Below, piece by piece: positions 6,440-15,757 of a DNA stretch of 64,000 nucleotides. Below the pieces are notes generated by a model, which was given only the letters and a program-made list of their open reading frames with translations, did not search any database and had not been told where the DNA came from. Where the stretch lies: positions 62,001-126,000 of the forward strand of contig JALEGK010000016.1 in assembly GCA_022763105.1 (NCBI GenBank), written 5' to 3'. Source of the DNA: Rickettsiales bacterium. Lineage in GTDB: Bacteria > Pseudomonadota > Alphaproteobacteria > Rickettsiales > UBA3002. The number at the start of each line of letters is the position of its first letter. Position 1 is the stretch's first letter. A program made the translations under genes and the position numbers.

Positions 6440-9400
6440 CTAGAAGAAATCCATGTCGCGAACGGCGGCATTCAGCCCTTCATTGGTCAGCTTTTTCTTA
6501 TAATTATCCATGAAGTCTTCAAACACCTTGATCTGACCCGCGACCTCGTCAAATTTCTCAGGGTCAATCGGGCTGGCCGCTTCGGTGATGAAGGAGAAGA
6601 TTTCCTTGGTTTGCGTGTTCGCCATCAGCGGCAAGAACGCATTACGCAGATAAAGCAGTTGGTCTTGCTTACTCTGGAAGATATACGCAATGGCAAGTTG
6701 CAGCAGTTGGTTTGCCTCTATCTCGGTTAGCGGTGCGGTAATGTCTTCGCGCTGCGCCAGCATACGCTCGACTGTGTCGACCACATTCGGCCAATCATTC
6801 ATGCGCCAATAGATATTCAGGCGTAAATCATCGGCTGCCTCACTCGAATCAGGGCGCAAAATCTCAACGGCGCGCTCATACTCGCCAAGCTCCGCCATCG
6901 CCAGTGCAGAAAGCTGGAAGCGCTTGTGCTGTAACTCGCGAGGGTTCTGGCCGTAGCCGGTAAGCTCTAGCGCATTCACGGCCTTACCCGGCTCTTCATT
7001 CAGAATATAGATGAGCGCCAATTGCGCACCCAGCTTACTACGCGCAATCCCTTCTTGTCGGTATTTAATCTGGTGCTCAAGTAAAGCGGCAGCACGATAG
7101 AGCAAATCAACCTTCGCCAGACGTGAGGCAAGGTTCTGAATCATCTTATCGCCTGCTTCACCAATGGGTGTTAGCTCGCGGAATTCATAGAAGAGGGCCA
7201 GCGCTTGCAACGGTTCCATGTCATCAGCCAGCCCTTCGGCGAAGAGCAGGTTGAAGGTGCGTGCCATCTCGCGTGCCACGCCAATCGCGAGTCCGCTATC
7301 GGGATAATTCACCACCAGCTCACGCCAGACGCGCAAACCCTCTAGGTAATTATCATTATCGATATAGAGTTGGCCGAGGAAGTTCAGCAGGCTTAATTCG
7401 AATGTATCGCCACGCCAGATAATACGCAGGTTATCGAGACGTTGAATCGCTTCATCAATATCGATCTCACCTTCATTATAAAGCAACGTGGTCAAAGCGA
7501 ATTGCGCACGCGCGCGGATAAAGCGGTCATCGCTTTCTTTCACCAACGGCTCCCACGAGAATTTCGCGCCTTGCGCATTTCCATTCTCAGCCGAGATCTT
7601 ACCAATCAGGAAGTTGATGTATGGCATGGTCTCATCGCTAATACCGACACGGCTCAGCGTATCAAAGCTGTTGAGCGCCTTTTGGAAACTACGACGGTTG
7701 ATGTAATTATCAGCAGCCAGAATCGCTAAACGTTCCTGAATACGCGGCGGATATTTGCCGATATAGCTCTCGTAATATTCAAGGAAGTTAAAGCGTGGTC
7801 GGTCTTTCTGGAAAATCGCCAACGCATCTTCCCACACTTTAATTTCTTCTTCGCTCACCACTTCCTTAGAGGAGAAATCGGCAATGGCAGCCGCATAGCG
7901 ATTCATCAGGAAGTTGGCCGCACCGCGCATAGCAGCGAGTTTGTTTTGGTAATAATAGCCAACATCATCTTGGCGAATCATATCAAGTAACGATAACGCC
8001 TCATGCGCCATGCCTTGCCCCAAATACAACCCTGCAAGCTTGTGGCGGATGCCGGTAATACGTGTCGCACTTGCACCGGCCTGCATGGCCTCTAGCTCTT
8101 GGCGAACTTTCACAAACGTGCCCGGCTCAATCTTCCACTGATCATATGGCAACAAGGTGTCGAACTTACCTTCAAGCGCTTCCAGCTCGGTAATAGATAG
8201 CTGAGGCAAGCCGCGCGACAGCACCAACCCATCGGATGACGTGACACGTAAGCCCGAACGCAATGCGCGCACGGTAACAAAATCATTCTTCTTCACCGCG
8301 GCCATACCTTGACTGGTCTCAAGCAAGATCACATCGACATATTCGCGTGTAGGGAAAATGCCTTGCCCGCTGCGGAAGAATGGCGTCACAATCACTTCAT
8401 CGCCAATCACCGGGTCAGTCACGGTCACAGGGTCAGCATATTCAAGCACATCGAGCGAGATGTTTGGCACGGCGGAGTCTGGGCGTAATTCAATCGGCAC
8501 AGGCTGCGATGGAATTTTACGATAGGGCGAAAGCAAAATACGCCACTCCGTAGAGTAGCGGTTCTTTGTCACCTGCGGGAACATCGAGCCATCCGTGGTA
8601 ATGTGCAGCACTGTATGGCCCGGTGAAACAATTTGCTGAATGTCTTTAATGCTAGCGGGCAAAATGCCTTTGAGCATATCAACATTGATACGACGTTCAC
8701 GGTCAAACACGACCCAAATCGCATCATAGCGCCTAAACACAGCCGTACCTGTGCGTTGCGACCATGGGAATTGAATTTCAACACCGTTGGGCAGTGTCTT
8801 CGCGGTCACCAAGAATGGCTCGCCATTATCAGCGGCGGCAGCGTCTTGCACTACAGTAGGTGGTTGATCGGCAAGCTTAGGTTTGGGTGGGACAGGTGCC
8901 GCGGTCTCAGGTGCAATCGCATCGACATCTTCTGCATTCTCTTCGACAACAACTTCAGCGACAGGTGGTGCGGCTTCTTCCTGGGTAGGTTCTGCAACGA
9001 CCGGTTCACCTTCAGCTAAGAATTCACTGGCATCCACTTCTTCAGCAGCAGCTGTAGGAGCAGGTTCGGCCTCGGCGTCAGTCTCGGCTTCTGCAGCAGC
9101 AACCATGCCTTCTGCTGGCGCGTCTTCCTCTTCGTCAGCGACAAAGCTGTCAGTGGCAACCTCACCAGTTTCTTCCTCGGCTGGCGCATCTTCGTCAGCC
9201 ACAAAGCTATCCATGTTCGGCGCGGCATCTTCTTCGGCCTCAGCAGCCACATCTTCTGCGGGAGCATCCTCCTGTATTTGATCGGCCAATGTCTGCACGC
9301 CATCATCTGCCGGTGTGTCTTCTGCCTGAGCAGGTTCTTCATCTGCGACAAATTCAGAATCAGCCGCATCCATTACCGGTGAGTCTGGCGCTACAGGAAC

Positions 9401-10204
9401 CGCTTCAGGTGTCACGGTTACTTGTGGCGATGGTTCTGGGGTAGGAACAGGTGCCGCCTGAGGGGTAGGTGCCGGAGCTGGTGGTGGCGTTGGTTCAGGC
9501 TCTGGTGCCGGTGCAGGCGCAACACTCGGTGTCGGAGCCATGAGTGGTTTGGGTTCTTGCGTAGGTTTCGGTTGCGCTGCAGGCGCGGGGGTAGGTGCGG
9601 GTGCGGGCGCAGGGGTTGGCGCAGCTTCTGGTGGTGGTGTCTCAGCTTGCGCGACGTCTACCGGTTTACTTGGTGGCTTCGGCTTACTGCGAGGTACAGC
9701 TGCCGAAGGCAGAGGCGGTGCTTTAGGCGGGGCAGGGCGAGCCACAGGTTTTGCAGCAGGTGGGGTAGGTTTGGGAGGAGCTGCTTTAGGTGGCGGCGGT
9801 GCCGGCGGTGGGGATGTGTTCAGTGGCTTATTCGTGCCAATCACATCGATACCATTGGTGTTCCCGCTGATAAAGTGACGCACACGATAAGACTGATCAA
9901 AGCTAAGCTGCACGCGTTTGCCATCAGGCGACATGCTCGCGCCAATCAGACGTTTTCCGAAGGTGTTGCGCAGGGCAGTAAAATCGATCTGGGCAGCCTG
10001 ATCAAAGCTAAGCGTTACATTGTTGCCGCTACTATTGACTTTAAAGCGCATCTGTTTGGGCCAGCCAAAACTGATACGCGTATAGTCACGAATCTGCTTT
10101 GCGCTAACCTTAGCGCTCACCGCAGCAAGACCCGGCCCTGCTACAGTGATGACAAGCAACACGCTCAAGCTAACAGCTAAAAGCCAGCGATGCACGTTAG
10201 CCAT
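6440..10204 (-). CDS. Very large exported TPR protein with Pro/Ala-rich acidic linker
   Basis: A 1254-aa protein with an N-terminal signal peptide (about residues 6-27). Residues 30-120 look like an AMIN-type beta domain (ISFGWPKQMRFKV, VQLSFDQSYRVRHFI). Residues 130-460 are a low-complexity linker, first Pro/Ala-rich, then acidic with four degenerate repeats around FVADE. A second AMIN-like domain follows near 470-560, and the rest is helical with many TPR-like repeats. I chose ATG 10204; a TTG at 10216 is also possible. The layout recalls large envelope scaffolds such as FimV or BamD-type TPR proteins, but the family is not known to me. It lies between the fliP genes and cheYZ, so a polar or motility role is plausible. 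Confidence 0.85.
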   Translation of the reverse strand: MANVHRWLLAVSLSVLLVITVAGPGLAAVSAKVSAKQIRDYTRISFGWPKQMRFKVNSSGNNVTLSFDQAAQIDFTALRNTFGKRLIGASMSPDGKRVQLSFDQSYRVRHFISGNTNGIDVIGTNKPLNTSPPPAPPPPKAAPPKPTPPAAKPVARPAPPKAPPLPSAAVPRSKPKPPSKPVDVAQAETPPPEAAPTPAPAPAPTPAPAAQPKPTQEPKPLMAPTPSVAPAPAPEPEPTPPPAPAPTPQAAPVPTPEPSPQVTVTPEAVPVAPDSPVMDAADSEFVADEEPAQAEDTPADDGVQTLADQIQEDAPAEDVAAEAEEDAAPNMDSFVADEDAPAEEETGEVATDSFVADEEEDAPAEGMVAAAEAETDAEAEPAPTAAAEEVDASEFLAEGEPVVAEPTQEEAAPPVAEVVVEENAEDVDAIAPETAAPVPPKPKLADQPPTVVQDAAAADNGEPFLVTAKTLPNGVEIQFPWSQRTGTAVFRRYDAIWVVFDRERRINVDMLKGILPASIKDIQQIVSPGHTVLHITTDGSMFPQVTKNRYSTEWRILLSPYRKIPSQPVPIELRPDSAVPNISLDVLEYADPVTVTDPVIGDEVIVTPFFRSGQGIFPTREYVDVILLETSQGMAAVKKNDFVTVRALRSGLRVTSSDGLVLSRGLPQLSITELEALEGKFDTLLPYDQWKIEPGTFVKVRQELEAMQAGASATRITGIRHKLAGLYLGQGMAHEALSLLDMIRQDDVGYYYQNKLAAMRGAANFLMNRYAAAIADFSSKEVVSEEEIKVWEDALAIFQKDRPRFNFLEYYESYIGKYPPRIQERLAILAADNYINRRSFQKALNSFDTLSRVGISDETMPYINFLIGKISAENGNAQGAKFSWEPLVKESDDRFIRARAQFALTTLLYNEGEIDIDEAIQRLDNLRIIWRGDTFELSLLNFLGQLYIDNDNYLEGLRVWRELVVNYPDSGLAIGVAREMARTFNLLFAEGLADDMEPLQALALFYEFRELTPIGEAGDKMIQNLASRLAKVDLLYRAAALLEHQIKYRQEGIARSKLGAQLALIYILNEEPGKAVNALELTGYGQNPRELQHKRFQLSALAMAELGEYERAVEILRPDSSEAADDLRLNIYWRMNDWPNVVDTVERMLAQREDITAPLTEIEANQLLQLAIAYIFQSKQDQLLYLRNAFLPLMANTQTKEIFSFITEAASPIDPEKFDEVAGQIKVFEDFMDNYKKKLTNEGLNAAVRDMDFF

Positions 10205-10361
10205 TCCCTCACACAATTAATCTTTTTATTGGCACACCTACCCAGATGACCATACGCCACTATAATCAGATTACGGAATAGACTCACTTACTGAGCGCAA
10301 TGTGTGGATAACAAAATCCACCAAAGCAGTGTGCTAACTCAGCGAAAGATTGGGGGTGCGA

Positions 10362-11021
10362 TTAGATGCTATCGAAGAGATTATCAATATCTTCTTGGCT
10401 AGGCATGTCTCCGGTCATTTGAGGGCCGCTCATCAGCTCTTCATCCGGACGCTCAACACGCTCAGTACCTTCCGGAGGTGCATAACCTTCAGGCACATCA
10501 CCGCCAAATAGCTCCACCAGTGCAAAGACGCGTGCTTCGATATTCTCTAATGTGCGGATCGATTTATTGACGCGTTGACCTGTAATATCCTGGAAGGAAC
10601 ATGCATCATAAAGCGAGTTGCCAGCATTCATTAATTCGCCAGCCAACTCTTTATCGTCCATTTTACCGGCGATCTCGTTGATCTTATCTGCCGTATCCAT
10701 GATCTGGTTGGTCGCCTCTTCGGTGGCTTTGACCACCTCGCCAAGCTCAAGCGATGCTGCATTGATATTCTTCGGCGCACCCTCTTCAGGGTTAGGGATA
10801 AGCTGCACCAGCTCAGCGCGCGCATCCATAATATATTTCGCCATTTTCTCGATCTCATCACGCAGGAATTTATGTGAGGCATCTTCGCCAACAATACTGC
10901 CTGCCATGCCATCGAGAATAGCACCAACATCTTCAATTAAAATTTGCCCTTTTTTCTCACGCAAACCGATGAGATTTTTCAGCAAGGCATTCCCCAGTTT
11001 TGATTGTGTTGCTGAATCCAT
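10362..11021 (-). CDS. cheZ: Chemotaxis protein phosphatase CheZ
   Basis: CheZ (219 aa) dephosphorylates CheY-P. The hallmark segment ACSFQDITGQRVNK is present near residues 139-152, including the catalytic Gln (Q143). Upstream residues form the long helical hairpin expected of the family (EVVKATEEATNQIMDTADKIN). The C-terminus ends in SQEDIDNLFDSI, resembling the CheY-binding tail helix of CheZ. It follows cheY by 37 bases on the same strand, so the pair encodes the response regulator and its phosphatase. No cheA or cheW is in the window. Confidence 0.94.
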   Translation of the reverse strand: MDSATQSKLGNALLKNLIGLREKKGQILIEDVGAILDGMAGSIVGEDASHKFLRDEIEKMAKYIMDARAELVQLIPNPEEGAPKNINAASLELGEVVKATEEATNQIMDTADKINEIAGKMDDKELAGELMNAGNSLYDACSFQDITGQRVNKSIRTLENIEARVFALVELFGGDVPEGYAPPEGTERVERPDEELMSGPQMTGDMPSQEDIDNLFDSI

Positions 11022-11058
11022 GTGTCGCCCCGTGTTATATTCTTGTCATGTTTATTGC

Positions 11059-11451
11059 TTAAGCAATCGTATCACCGAAAACGGCTTCGATTTTTTGTTT
11101 TAGTGTGCCTGCATTAAACGGCTTCACGATGTAATTATTCACACCAGCCTGTTTAGCGGCAATCACGTTATCGGTCTTACTCTCTGCCGTAATCATAATA
11201 AAGGGCAGGGTTTTTACGGCATCATCCGCACGTACTTTTTTCAAAAATTCAAAGCCAGACATCGGCTCCATATTCCAATCCGAAATAACCAAACCATAGG
11301 CTTTCTCATGGACCTTATCATAGGCCATGGTGCCATCAGTTGCTTCGTCAATATTGTTAAAACCTAATTGGTTCAGAAGGTTCTTGATGATACGCAGCAT
11401 GGTTTTGTAGTCATCTACAATCAGAATCGGCATATTTTTATCGATCGCCAT
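11059..11451 (-). CDS. cheY: Chemotaxis response regulator CheY
   Basis: A single-domain receiver of 130 aa. The active site is complete: acidic pair D13-D14, phosphoacceptor D58 in LVISDWNM, T88 (IMITAES) and K110 (VKPF). The W59-N60-M61 run after the aspartate and the GFEFLKKVRAD helix are typical of CheY that binds the flagellar switch. GGAG lies upstream of the ATG. A consensus CtrA site sits about 100 bases upstream, suggesting cell-cycle or CtrA control of cheY-cheZ. Confidence 0.96.
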   Translation of the reverse strand: MAIDKNMPILIVDDYKTMLRIIKNLLNQLGFNNIDEATDGTMAYDKVHEKAYGLVISDWNMEPMSGFEFLKKVRADDAVKTLPFIMITAESKTDNVIAAKQAGVNNYIVKPFNAGTLKQKIEAVFGDTIA

Positions 11452-11553
11452 GAATCTCTCCTACATGTGTTTTTTTAAGTTGCGATCAGAGCAGGATAAC
11501 CAGGAAGGAAATCTTGTGTCTGTACGATTAATCCCTACAATACGTCAGAAAAT

Positions 11554-11568
11554 TTAACACGAGGTTAA
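11554..11568. promoter_or_regulatory. CtrA-type binding site between cheY and iscX
   Basis: TTAACACGAGGTTAA is a perfect TTAA-N7-TTAA, the CtrA consensus of alphaproteobacteria. It lies 103 bases upstream of cheY (minus) and 49 bases upstream of iscX (plus). CtrA control of motility genes is well known in this class, so cheY is the likelier target. Binding is inferred. Confidence 0.6.
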
Positions 11569-11616
11569 TGCGTGTCATTTTCCTCCCTATCATTTTTTTA
11601 TTAGCGAGAGCTTGCC

Positions 11617-11811
11617 ATGAAATGGACCGATGTTCAAGATATTGCCATCGAATTAGAAGAAGCCTACCCAGAAAAAGACAATGTGAATCTTAGATTCACC
11701 GATTTACGGGATTGGGTCATGTCGCTGGACGGATTTGAAGGCGATGCAAGCGGTTGTTCGGAAAAGATATTAGAGGCTATTCAGATGGCGTGGCTGGATG
11801 AGCGCGACTAA
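11617..11811 (+). CDS. iscX: Fe-S assembly protein IscX (YfhJ)
   Basis: IscX is a 64-66-aa acidic protein that binds IscS and modulates iron-sulfur cluster assembly. This 64-aa product has the family layout: MKWTDVQDIAIELEEAYPEKD at the start, the V-N-L-RFTDLRDWVMSL centre and the EKILEAIQMAWLDERD end. Here it stands alone, far from any isc operon, upstream of tsaE, with which it overlaps if tsaE starts at 11798. In many genomes it is the last gene of the isc operon, so this placement is unusual. Confidence 0.9.
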   Translation: MKWTDVQDIAIELEEAYPEKDNVNLRFTDLRDWVMSLDGFEGDASGCSEKILEAIQMAWLDERD

Positions 11812-12280
11812 TATGCGGTCTTTTTGCTTAGAAGATACGCTCGATTTTGCTGTTAAAACGGCAAATTTACTCAAAAATGGCGATTGTTTGACGCTTCAGG
11901 GCGATTTGGGGGCCGGAAAAACCACTTTTGTCCAAAAACTCATCGAAACCTTGTCCGAAAACCCGGTTGGAGTGACATCTCCGACCTTTAATCTACTCCA
12001 AACCTATCAGGTGAGGCTCTCAGATGGCACAGAAACCACGATTTGGCACTATGATCTGTATCGATTAGAGCATGAGGAAGAGGCGTGGGAGTTAGCCATC
12101 GATGATGCGCTAGAGGGTGGCATTACCATCATTGAGTGGCCCGAGCTGATTATGGAGAAGCTGCCAGATGACCGTATTAGCCTAATCATAGAGTTTGGCG
12201 AGCAGCCAGAGGGCAGAGAATTTCTATTTCAATCCAATGGGCCAGCGCAACAGCGCTTAGAGGAGGCAGAATTGTGCTAA
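11798..12280 (+). CDS. tsaE: tRNA t6A biosynthesis ATPase TsaE
   Basis: TsaE (160 aa) is the ATPase of the TsaBDE complex that makes threonylcarbamoyladenosine at tRNA position 37. The Walker A loop GDLGAGKTT is at residues 35-43, the TSPTFNL switch near 66-72, HYDLYRL near 86-92 and the IIEWPE element near 111-116. The start at 11798 overlaps iscX by 14 bases; an ATG at 11813 is an alternative with no better ribosome site. It overlaps the next gene by 7 bases. The tsaE-amgK-murU order is found in several proteobacteria. Confidence 0.95.
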   Translation: MSATNMRSFCLEDTLDFAVKTANLLKNGDCLTLQGDLGAGKTTFVQKLIETLSENPVGVTSPTFNLLQTYQVRLSDGTETTIWHYDLYRLEHEEEAWELAIDDALEGGITIIEWPELIMEKLPDDRISLIIEFGEQPEGREFLFQSNGPAQQRLEEAELC

Positions 12281-13326
12281 AAGACACCGGATTAACCCCA
12301 GAACGCGATGAGCAAATAACCGCGTTCTTAAGCAAAAACGGCTTTGGCAAAGCATCGCGCCACCGATTAAAGGGAGACGCTTCATTCCGTCGTTATGAGC
12401 GTTTAAACCGCTCTGGTGATAGCTTCATGCTTATGGATGCACCGCCCAAGCATGAAGATGTGCGCCCCTTCATCGAAGTCAGCCGCTTACTCGATGGATA
12501 TGCGCTCAGCGTACCAGAAATTTATGCGCGCGATGAAGCGCAAGGTCTGCTGATCATCGAAGATTTAGGCGATCATCTCTATTCGCATATGCTGCAAGAA
12601 GAGCCGGAGCGCGAAATGGAGCTGTATCAACGCGCCGTCGACCTGCTGATTTCTATTTATCTGCAAGGTAACGAGATTTTCGAGAAAACCGAAATCACAC
12701 TCCAGCCTTATGACATCGATGTTTGCTTAAAAGAGGTTGGGTTGGTCATTGACTGGTTTATGCCGCAACTCGTTGGGCTTGATGAGGCAAAGAAACTCAA
12801 AAAAGACTATCTGGCTCTCTGGAAAAAAGTGTTCAAAGCAACACCATGCGAGAAACCAATCCCCGTGCTGCGTGATTACCATGCTGATAATCTGATGTGG
12901 TTGTCAGAGCGATCAGGGTTGCGCCGTGTCGGCCTGCTCGATTACCAAGACGCACTGCTCGGCGATCCGGCGTATGATTTAGCATCCTTCCTGGAAGATA
13001 TCCGACGCGATGTCGCGCCTGAAACCATTGAAGAGCTGCTGCGCTACTATAAAAGCCAAACCGACCAAGACGACGAGGCGTTCGATCAGCGCTACGCCGT
13101 ACAAGCCGCGCTACGCAATGCTAAGATTGTTGGTATCTTTACGCGCTTGCCGGTGCGTGATGGCAAAAAGCATTACGTTAAATGGCTACCAGCCGTGTGG
13201 AAATGGCTACAACATGATCTGGAACATCCGGCGCTTTCAGAGGTCAAAGCATGGTTCGACGAGCATGTGCCAGCCGATAAACGTGGCGAACTGGAAGTGG
13301 ATGTCAGCATCGGAGGTTTGGCATGA
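12274..13326 (+). CDS. amgK: Aminoglycoside-phosphotransferase-fold sugar kinase, probable AmgK
   Basis: A 350-aa kinase of the APH fold. The catalytic loop DYHADNLMW (near residue 208) and the metal motif GLLDYQDALLGDPAYDLASFLED (near 223-245) are intact, as is the hinge LLIIEDLGDH. With a MurU-type uridylyltransferase directly downstream (4-base overlap), it is most likely AmgK, the anomeric MurNAc/GlcNAc kinase of the cell-wall recycling route that bypasses MurA. The GTG start at 12274 follows AGGAGG at 7 bases and overlaps the end of tsaE. The substrate is inferred from context. Confidence 0.88.
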   Translation: MLKDTGLTPERDEQITAFLSKNGFGKASRHRLKGDASFRRYERLNRSGDSFMLMDAPPKHEDVRPFIEVSRLLDGYALSVPEIYARDEAQGLLIIEDLGDHLYSHMLQEEPEREMELYQRAVDLLISIYLQGNEIFEKTEITLQPYDIDVCLKEVGLVIDWFMPQLVGLDEAKKLKKDYLALWKKVFKATPCEKPIPVLRDYHADNLMWLSERSGLRRVGLLDYQDALLGDPAYDLASFLEDIRRDVAPETIEELLRYYKSQTDQDDEAFDQRYAVQAALRNAKIVGIFTRLPVRDGKKHYVKWLPAVWKWLQHDLEHPALSEVKAWFDEHVPADKRGELEVDVSIGGLA

Positions 13327-14051
13327 GCATAAGCCACGCCATCGTGCTTGCTGCAGGGTTAGGCAAACGCATGCGCCCCATTACTGACTCCATGCCCAAG
13401 CCAATGATTGAAGTGGCAGGCCGCAGTTTAATCAACCGCGCACTCGACCAATTGGAAACGTATGGATTGAACGAAGTCGTTGTGAACACGTCATATAAGG
13501 CAGAGATGCTGGAAGAGCATATCAGCCATCGCCCATCACCCACCATTCATATATCGCGTGAAGAGACTCCGCTGGAAACGGGCGGTGGCATCTATCAGGC
13601 GATGCATTTACTTGGCGGCAATGAGCCATTCATCTCAATGAATAGCGATACGATTTGCGTTGATACCTCAGAGCACACAGCGCTCACGCGTATGGCTGAG
13701 TCATGGAACCCAGATGCAATGGACATCCTTATGCTACTCTTTCCAACCGACCGCGCTATCGGCTATCCGGGGGCAGGGGATATGGTGATTGAAGATAATA
13801 AGCTGCGCCGTCGCGGCGAAGATGCATCCGCACCTTATATCTTTACCGGCGTGCAGATCATCCATCCGCGCATTTTTAAAGATGTTCCAAGCGAGCCATT
13901 CTCCATGAATGTGCTGTATGATCGCTTACTAGACGCACAAGGCTATTTCTCGCGCATTGGTTATGTGGTGCATGAGGGGGACTGGCTGCATGTCGGAGAC
14001 CCTGACGGCCTAAAACAAGCAGAAGAATACTATGCTAAACGTGCCGCTTAA
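13323..14051 (+). CDS. murU: Sugar-1-phosphate nucleotidyltransferase, probable MurU
   Basis: A 242-aa nucleotidyltransferase. The nucleotide-binding signature AAGLGKRMRPITDSMPKPM is at residues 10-28, with the metal-binding SMNSDTI near 99-105 and an ETGGGIYQA element. MurU forms UDP-MurNAc from MurNAc-1-phosphate after AmgK, giving a fosfomycin-insensitive recycling route. It overlaps amgK by 4 bases (ATGA), supporting the pairing. The similar RmlA/GlmU-type enzymes are longer. Its 3' end overlaps the convergent gene at 14048 by 4 bases. Confidence 0.88.
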   Translation: MSISHAIVLAAGLGKRMRPITDSMPKPMIEVAGRSLINRALDQLETYGLNEVVVNTSYKAEMLEEHISHRPSPTIHISREETPLETGGGIYQAMHLLGGNEPFISMNSDTICVDTSEHTALTRMAESWNPDAMDILMLLFPTDRAIGYPGAGDMVIEDNKLRRRGEDASAPYIFTGVQIIHPRIFKDVPSEPFSMNVLYDRLLDAQGYFSRIGYVVHEGDWLHVGDPDGLKQAEEYYAKRAA

Positions 14052-15757
14052 GGGGTGGCGCAAGGATCAAAGCTAGAATCGAATGGAGCCTGCACTTTAA
14101 TGCTTGGCTGCGTTGCACCATCTGGCTCAACAGCTGGAAGTGCTGCGCCACCAGCAACCACTACGCGCCCTAGGGACTGACCATAAATCACCTGATCATT
14201 AGGGAATTGTACCGCCGCATTTGGCGCGATGATGTTCAAGATCGTACCATCTGGTGCTTCACTCTGACCTCCATCTAGCAATTGCACGCGACCATCAGAA
14301 TACACGCGAATTCGACCAGGTGCATCTAACAGAATGCGATACCCACTTGGGTGCAGTAAACGTCCACCATCAAGGAATGTTTGCTCGTTCACGCCATTGA
14401 CAATACCCAGCGCAAAGGTCGATTCATCACGCATATATACTTGAGAACCTGTGTATCTCAGATTGCCATCTGCATCGGCCACAAAGTTACCCGTAGAAGG
14501 CACAATCACGGCCGTGCCATCCATCGAGCCGCCGCTCACAGAACCAGAGGTAATACTGCTGCCCGGCTCATAATACATGCTCATCTGATCCAGATTCATA
14601 TATTGCAGCTGGGTCTCACACCCCTGTTCCTGAGGGGAATGGTGATAGATGGTACAATAACCGCGCGATGCATTTTGAATAAATAGCTCACCAAAATCTT
14701 TAGGCACAGTCTGGAACAAATGCTCCTCAGTGTAACAATTCGGATCGACGTTAATCACGCCTCTGGATGTAAAGTCCTGCGGGTTAGGTGCAGGAGCTCT
14801 AAAGTTTAGTGATGAGCCTTGACGCGTCATAATCACAAAACCACCGCCAGCAGACACGCCTTCTGCATCAGCATCCGACATGGCGACTACCAGCTTAGTG
14901 GTTGCATTAGAAATACCGTGCGTTTGCGTATCCGGCGAGATGAACTCTTTAACAGCGACCTGTACGGTAGTGATATCGCCAGTTACCGGATCGGTTTGCT
15001 GCTGAAGCTCAATACGGCAGTAAAATTCCGGCAATGCCGATGAGGAAACGTAGTTCTGATTATTACCGCTTACACGATACGCCTCAATCTGACTGGTGCC
15101 GAAATTAGCGTAAATAGCGGCAGTCTGATTTTTAACCACCGACATCATATTCGATTCTAGCTCGACATTCGCACCACATTGATTAGGCGCGCCGGTACCT
15201 GTTCCAGAAGCGGTTATATTACCAAGCATGGTACATTGATCGGCATAATCGGGCACACCGTCATTATTGAGATCATCACGATCATCAATACCGTCACCAT
15301 TTTTATCACAACCACCTGCACCCGGAGGGAAGCTAGGGGTGGTCGGATTACCAGAGCTGCCACCACCTCCGCCACCACCAAATGGGTTTTGCGGTAACGA
15401 CATCATGCCACCCGGATTTCCGGTGCCGTCATCGCCACCAAGCGGAATAGTTCCAGGTTTTTGTAGGCCAAAGAAGTTAGCACTACCACCTGCATCGGAT
15501 TGGTTAGGCGGTTGCCCTTTCATCCAGCCAAGAGGCGGGACGTGGTGTGTGCCATCCTTTTCAATCCAGTCACGGATGGTTTTGTCTTTGTTATAGATTT
15601 TACATTTTGGATATTGCTTATCCGCATCTTCAATGCTTTTAGCTTCTTTACAGTCATTGGCTAACGCATACGAAAATGAAAGCATCACCATGCAAGCGGC
15701 AGTGAAGCATGTGCCCAGTAATTGCTGTGAAAGTCTCATATGTTTCAGCCTAACCAT
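14048..15757 (-). CDS. Uncharacterised exported protein with calcium-binding-type Asp repeats
   Basis: A 569-aa protein with an N-terminal signal peptide (hydrophobic about residues 13-33, cleavage near ALAND). A Gly/Pro-rich stretch (about 90-145) is followed by DKNGDGIDDRDDLNNDGVPDYADQC near 152-176, a thrombospondin-type-3/dockerin-like calcium loop pair. The remainder is polar and beta-rich with scattered cysteines. The start overlaps the stop of the 1474-aa gene (TAATG), so the two are translationally coupled; a downstream ATG at 15739 is an alternative. I do not recognise the family. Its partner and the divergent virB8-virB9 genes suggest an envelope or secretion role. Confidence 0.8.
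   Translation of the reverse strand: MVRLKHMRLSQQLLGTCFTAACMVMLSFSYALANDCKEAKSIEDADKQYPKCKIYNKDKTIRDWIEKDGTHHVPPLGWMKGQPPNQSDAGGSANFFGLQKPGTIPLGGDDGTGNPGGMMSLPQNPFGGGGGGGSSGNPTTPSFPPGAGGCDKNGDGIDDRDDLNNDGVPDYADQCTMLGNITASGTGTGAPNQCGANVELESNMMSVVKNQTAAIYANFGTSQIEAYRVSGNNQNYVSSSALPEFYCRIELQQQTDPVTGDITTVQVAVKEFISPDTQTHGISNATTKLVVAMSDADAEGVSAGGGFVIMTRQGSSLNFRAPAPNPQDFTSRGVINVDPNCYTEEHLFQTVPKDFGELFIQNASRGYCTIYHHSPQEQGCETQLQYMNLDQMSMYYEPGSSITSGSVSGGSMDGTAVIVPSTGNFVADADGNLRYTGSQVYMRDESTFALGIVNGVNEQTFLDGGRLLHPSGYRILLDAPGRIRVYSDGRVQLLDGGQSEAPDGTILNIIAPNAAVQFPNDQVIYGQSLGRVVVAGGAALPAVEPDGATQPSIKVQAPFDSSFDPCATP

Noticed and set aside
9422..10180. Long Arg/Trp-rich open frame opposite the large TPR protein
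   Set aside because: It is a shadow of the Pro/Ala-rich linker: the composition follows from the reverse complement of Pro and Ala codons, with no motif.
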